Assembly: GCF_903819435.1 (NCBI RefSeq)
Contig: NZ_CAIJDP010000075.1
Location: forward strand, 1-52,654
DNA length: 52,654 nucleotides
Reading direction: 5' to 3'
Source of the DNA: Flavobacterium salmonis
GTDB taxonomy: Bacteria; Bacteroidota; Bacteroidia; Flavobacteriales; Flavobacteriaceae
Part shown: in pieces, positions 50,213 to 52,654 of the stretch
How positions within the stretch are numbered: the first letter of the stretch is position 1
How the letters are laid out: every line of letters begins with the position of its first letter
Translations under genes and position numbers: made by a program
The notes under the pieces: model-generated
The model's input: only the letters and a program-made list of their open reading frames with translations
Told to the model about the DNA's origin: nothing
Databases searched by the model: none

Positions 50213-52654
50213 ATGAAAAAAACTCGACTCTTTAATTTTTGGGAAGTCTTTCAAAAACTAAAAATGTTGCCATTATTTGTGGCGATTTTTCTTAAGTCTT
50301 TTTTGCTAAAAGCACATAGGAAAGAGCACATAATTTTTAGTTTGAAAATGTTGTTGATTAATGAAAAAAGAAGATTGAATCTACATCTGTTTTTTTTCTT
50401 TTTATTGTTTAGCCTGAATGGTTTTTCCCAAACCAATATTTCAGGGATAGTAAATAGCTATTTTTCAGTTACAGCTATTAATCAGCCAGTTTGTGCACCT
50501 TGCGACCTAACTTGTTTTAACACAATTACAGTTAGTAATTCTGCCGGACTTTCGGTTGGTGATAAGGCTTTAATTATTCAGATGAAAGGTGCTGCCATCG
50601 ATGTAACCAATACTAGTTCAGGTGGAAATATATCAGCTATTAATAATACTGGTAATTATGAGTTTTTTGAAATTAAAAGCATTGCAGGTAATGTAATAAC
50701 ACCTGTATACCCATTAATTAAAAACTATACAATTAGTGGTTTGGTTCAGGTGGTGCGGGTTCCAAAATATACCGGGGCAGTAAATATCAATGGAACTTTG
50801 ACTGCGAAAGACTGGATTACTTCGGATAAAACAGGAGGCGTATTAGCTATTCAGGCTGACAAGGTAACTTTTAATGCTAATATAGATGTTGCAGGAAAAG
50901 GATATCAGGGAATTCAAATGTTGACAAATGGACCTAATAATGACTGTAGCATCAACCCTAATATTCAATATGTTCAAAGCAGCACTTATACAGCTTCTTT
51001 TACAAAAGGAGATGGGATTGTTTTAGACAATAATGCTAACAATAGAGGACGATCACCACGTGCAAATGGAGGTGGTTCCGGAGTTTCTGGTGATTCAGGA
51101 GGTGGTGGTGGATCTAATTATGGAGCCGGAGGAGAAGGAGGAAAACGATGGTGCGATGTTAATGGGGCAAATGCCGGAGGTATAGGCGGTGTAAGTTTGT
51201 CGACTTATTTTGCCCAGGACAAAGTTTTTCTTGGTGGAGCAGGAGGATCAGGATATGTAACAACAAGTAACCCTTCTTCGGCTGCAGATGGAGGAGGTAT
51301 TGTTATCATTTTTGCGAATGAAATTGTTGGAAATGGTTACTCCATCATAGCTGATGGCTTCGCACCGTTAGCGGTTAATCCAACAGGTGCGCCAGATGGT
51401 GGAGGTGGTGGAGGTGCCGGTGGGACAGTCGTTTTAAAGACTCCTATTTTTACAGGTAATCTAACGGTATCTACAAAAGGAGGTGACGGACAGGACTTGA
51501 ATACAAATACGTATCATGGTCCTGGTGGAGGTGGAGGTGGAGGTGCTTTGCTTTATTCTTTAGCAAGCCTTCCTGCAAATGTAACATTGATTTCTACCGG
51601 AGGTATTGGAGGACAGCATTTGGACGGACAAAGAAATGGATCTCAAAATGGATCAAACGGAGGAAGCGTTTCATTATACATTCCAATAGAAAACCCTAAT
51701 TATGAAGGAAATCAGGACAATGATGGTCTTAATGTAGAGTGTGATTTGGATGATGATAATGACGGTATTTTAGATACAGTTGAGATAGGAGGCTTGCCAG
51801 ATCCTTTTGGAGATGCAGATGGAGATAAAAAATTAAATTATGTAGATAAAGACGCTGCAGGATTTGTAGATATAAATTCTGATGGTATTGATGACAGGTA
51901 TGATGCGGATTTAGACGGAATAATAAATCAACTGGATCTAGATTCAGATAATGATGGATGCCCGGATTCAGTTGAAGCATATGGAAGTACTGCGGTAGAT
52001 CCGGATTCAAATGGGTATTATGGTACTGGAAATCCTCCCGCAACAAATGCGGCTGATGGTAAGGTAACAGCGGCATCATATACCGCTCCACTAAACACGA
52101 ATGGTACATCAAAGGCCAATTATTTAGTATCGAATAAGGTCTTGATTACAACTCAGCCTACTGATGCAAATATAAATCCAGGTTCAAATGCAACTTTTAC
52201 AACTGCAGTTACAGGAAACCAACTTGTATATGTTTGGAAGCAAAGTATTGATAATGGTTTAAACTGGACAACTGTTACTAATGGAGGAATGAATCCTGTT
52301 TTTTCAAATGCAATCACAAATTCTTTGACTTTAACGAATATTCCATACTTATATAATAATTATTTATATAAGGTAGACATTACAAGTACTTCAAATGTTT
52401 GTGCACAGCCTTCATCGAACACAGCAGTTTTAAAAGTTACAAATAATGCTCCAGTTGCTGTTAATGATACTTACACTGTTGCCGAAGATGGAACAGTGAC
52501 ATTGACCCCATTGGCACTGGATACGGATGTTGACGGCGATACGCTGACAATTGTATCTATCAACGGAACAACTTTAACCGGAGGTGTTCAGACAATAGCT
52601 GTTACCAATGGAACAGTAAATATCTCCGCTACGGGCGTAATCACGTTTACCCCT
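50213..52654 (+). CDS. Large secreted adhesin (partial, runs off the window)
   Basis: 814 codons open to the end of the window. ATG 50213 gives a long N-terminus; ATG 50348 (residue 46) directly precedes a standard signal peptide (KRRLNLHLFFFFLLFSLNGF, cleavage after SQ) and is a better start. Domains: a beta-rich region, a Gly-rich stretch at about 283-492, thrombospondin-type-3-like calcium repeats (DLDDDNDGILD, DLDSDNDGCPD) at about 500-593, an Ig/PKD-like domain at 640-742, and the first cadherin-like repeat (VAEDGTVTLTPLALDTDVDG) from 745. Such proteins are exported by the type IX system and mediate adhesion or gliding. The C-terminal sorting domain is outside. Confidence 0.85.
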   Translation, partial: MKKTRLFNFWEVFQKLKMLPLFVAIFLKSFLLKAHRKEHIIFSLKMLLINEKRRLNLHLFFFFLLFSLNGFSQTNISGIVNSYFSVTAINQPVCAPCDLTCFNTITVSNSAGLSVGDKALIIQMKGAAIDVTNTSSGGNISAINNTGNYEFFEIKSIAGNVITPVYPLIKNYTISGLVQVVRVPKYTGAVNINGTLTAKDWITSDKTGGVLAIQADKVTFNANIDVAGKGYQGIQMLTNGPNNDCSINPNIQYVQSSTYTASFTKGDGIVLDNNANNRGRSPRANGGGSGVSGDSGGGGGSNYGAGGEGGKRWCDVNGANAGGIGGVSLSTYFAQDKVFLGGAGGSGYVTTSNPSSAADGGGIVIIFANEIVGNGYSIIADGFAPLAVNPTGAPDGGGGGGAGGTVVLKTPIFTGNLTVSTKGGDGQDLNTNTYHGPGGGGGGGALLYSLASLPANVTLISTGGIGGQHLDGQRNGSQNGSNGGSVSLYIPIENPNYEGNQDNDGLNVECDLDDDNDGILDTVEIGGLPDPFGDADGDKKLNYVDKDAAGFVDINSDGIDDRYDADLDGIINQLDLDSDNDGCPDSVEAYGSTAVDPDSNGYYGTGNPPATNAADGKVTAASYTAPLNTNGTSKANYLVSNKVLITTQPTDANINPGSNATFTTAVTGNQLVYVWKQSIDNGLNWTTVTNGGMNPVFSNAITNSLTLTNIPYLYNNYLYKVDITSTSNVCAQPSSNTAVLKVTNNAPVAVNDTYTVAEDGTVTLTPLALDTDVDGDTLTIVSINGTTLTGGVQTIAVTNGTVNISATGVITFTP

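Noticed and set aside
51729..52112. Minus-strand open frame rich in His, Leu and Tyr
   Set aside because: Mirror of the Asp/Gly-rich calcium repeats of the adhesin; no start context and unnatural composition.

Overview
The window is AT-rich DNA from a Bacteroidota member, most likely a Flavobacterium-type flavobacterium. The evidence is a SusC/SusD pair, a TonB receptor, DUF6520 and MauE proteins, RteC, a Bacteroidetes-type tyrosine recombinase whose first active-site box lacks the usual Arg, weak Shine-Dalgarno signals, and typical flavobacterial dispersed repeats. Most of it is accessory DNA.

(1) 1-6111: a defence-like operon on the minus strand: ietA (AAA ATPase), ietS (subtilisin protease) and a PDDEXK-like/STAND ATPase. 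The last gene is cut at its 3' end by the terminus of an IS21-like element made of four 24-bp repeats.
(2) 6569-10631: a mobile-element maintenance module: an unknown protein, a DnaC-like ATPase, a replication/HTH protein, an excisionase-like HTH and RteC. RteC lies 34 bp downstream of an alpha-oxoamine synthase-GNAT fusion gene (to 13092).
(3) 13345-23708: a regulator/transport locus. A STAS-like protein, a PAS-AraC regulator, a MauE-type redox membrane protein and a four-Cys secreted DUF6520 peptide lie on the plus strand. SusC, SusD and an S9 peptidase face them on the minus strand. A rod-shaped, 6S-like RNA follows at about 24.1 kb.
(4) 24.3-35.96 kb: the most unusual part. Unrelated cargo genes, all on the plus strand, alternate with a repeated intergenic block: a small XRE-like protein, an outer-membrane protein plus a 62-aa partner, a PDDEXK-like protein, an FRG protein, a 97-aa unknown, an SDR/AraC pair, two DUF1905 copies and an Mrr-like nuclease. 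The blocks combine a conserved hairpin box, near-identical GATGC...GCATC terminators and five paralogous genes for a 40-42-aa single-pass membrane protein. Several cargo units are bounded by short inverted repeats (GTT...AAC) whose sequence differs from unit to unit but stays complementary, as in integron-type cassettes. The array ends against a convergent tyrosine recombinase (35980-37224).
(5) 37.4-45.4 kb: three degenerate attachment-like sites (a GATTCGAACC box and a GCCACNATTCTGCCAC box 61-63 bp apart) divide a second accessory segment. It holds a HipB-like regulator, an RteC-C-like and an HTH protein, a metallophosphoesterase, hipS, a hipT broken by one in-frame TGA, an AbiEi/AbiEii-like pair with a PP2C phosphatase, and remnants of an HTH gene and a DUF1016 nuclease.
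(6) 45.7-52.7 kb: chromosome-like genes: a TonB-dependent receptor, a divergent membrane-anchored AraC regulator, and the start of a large secreted adhesin running off the window.

All functions are inferred by reading motifs; no database search was possible.
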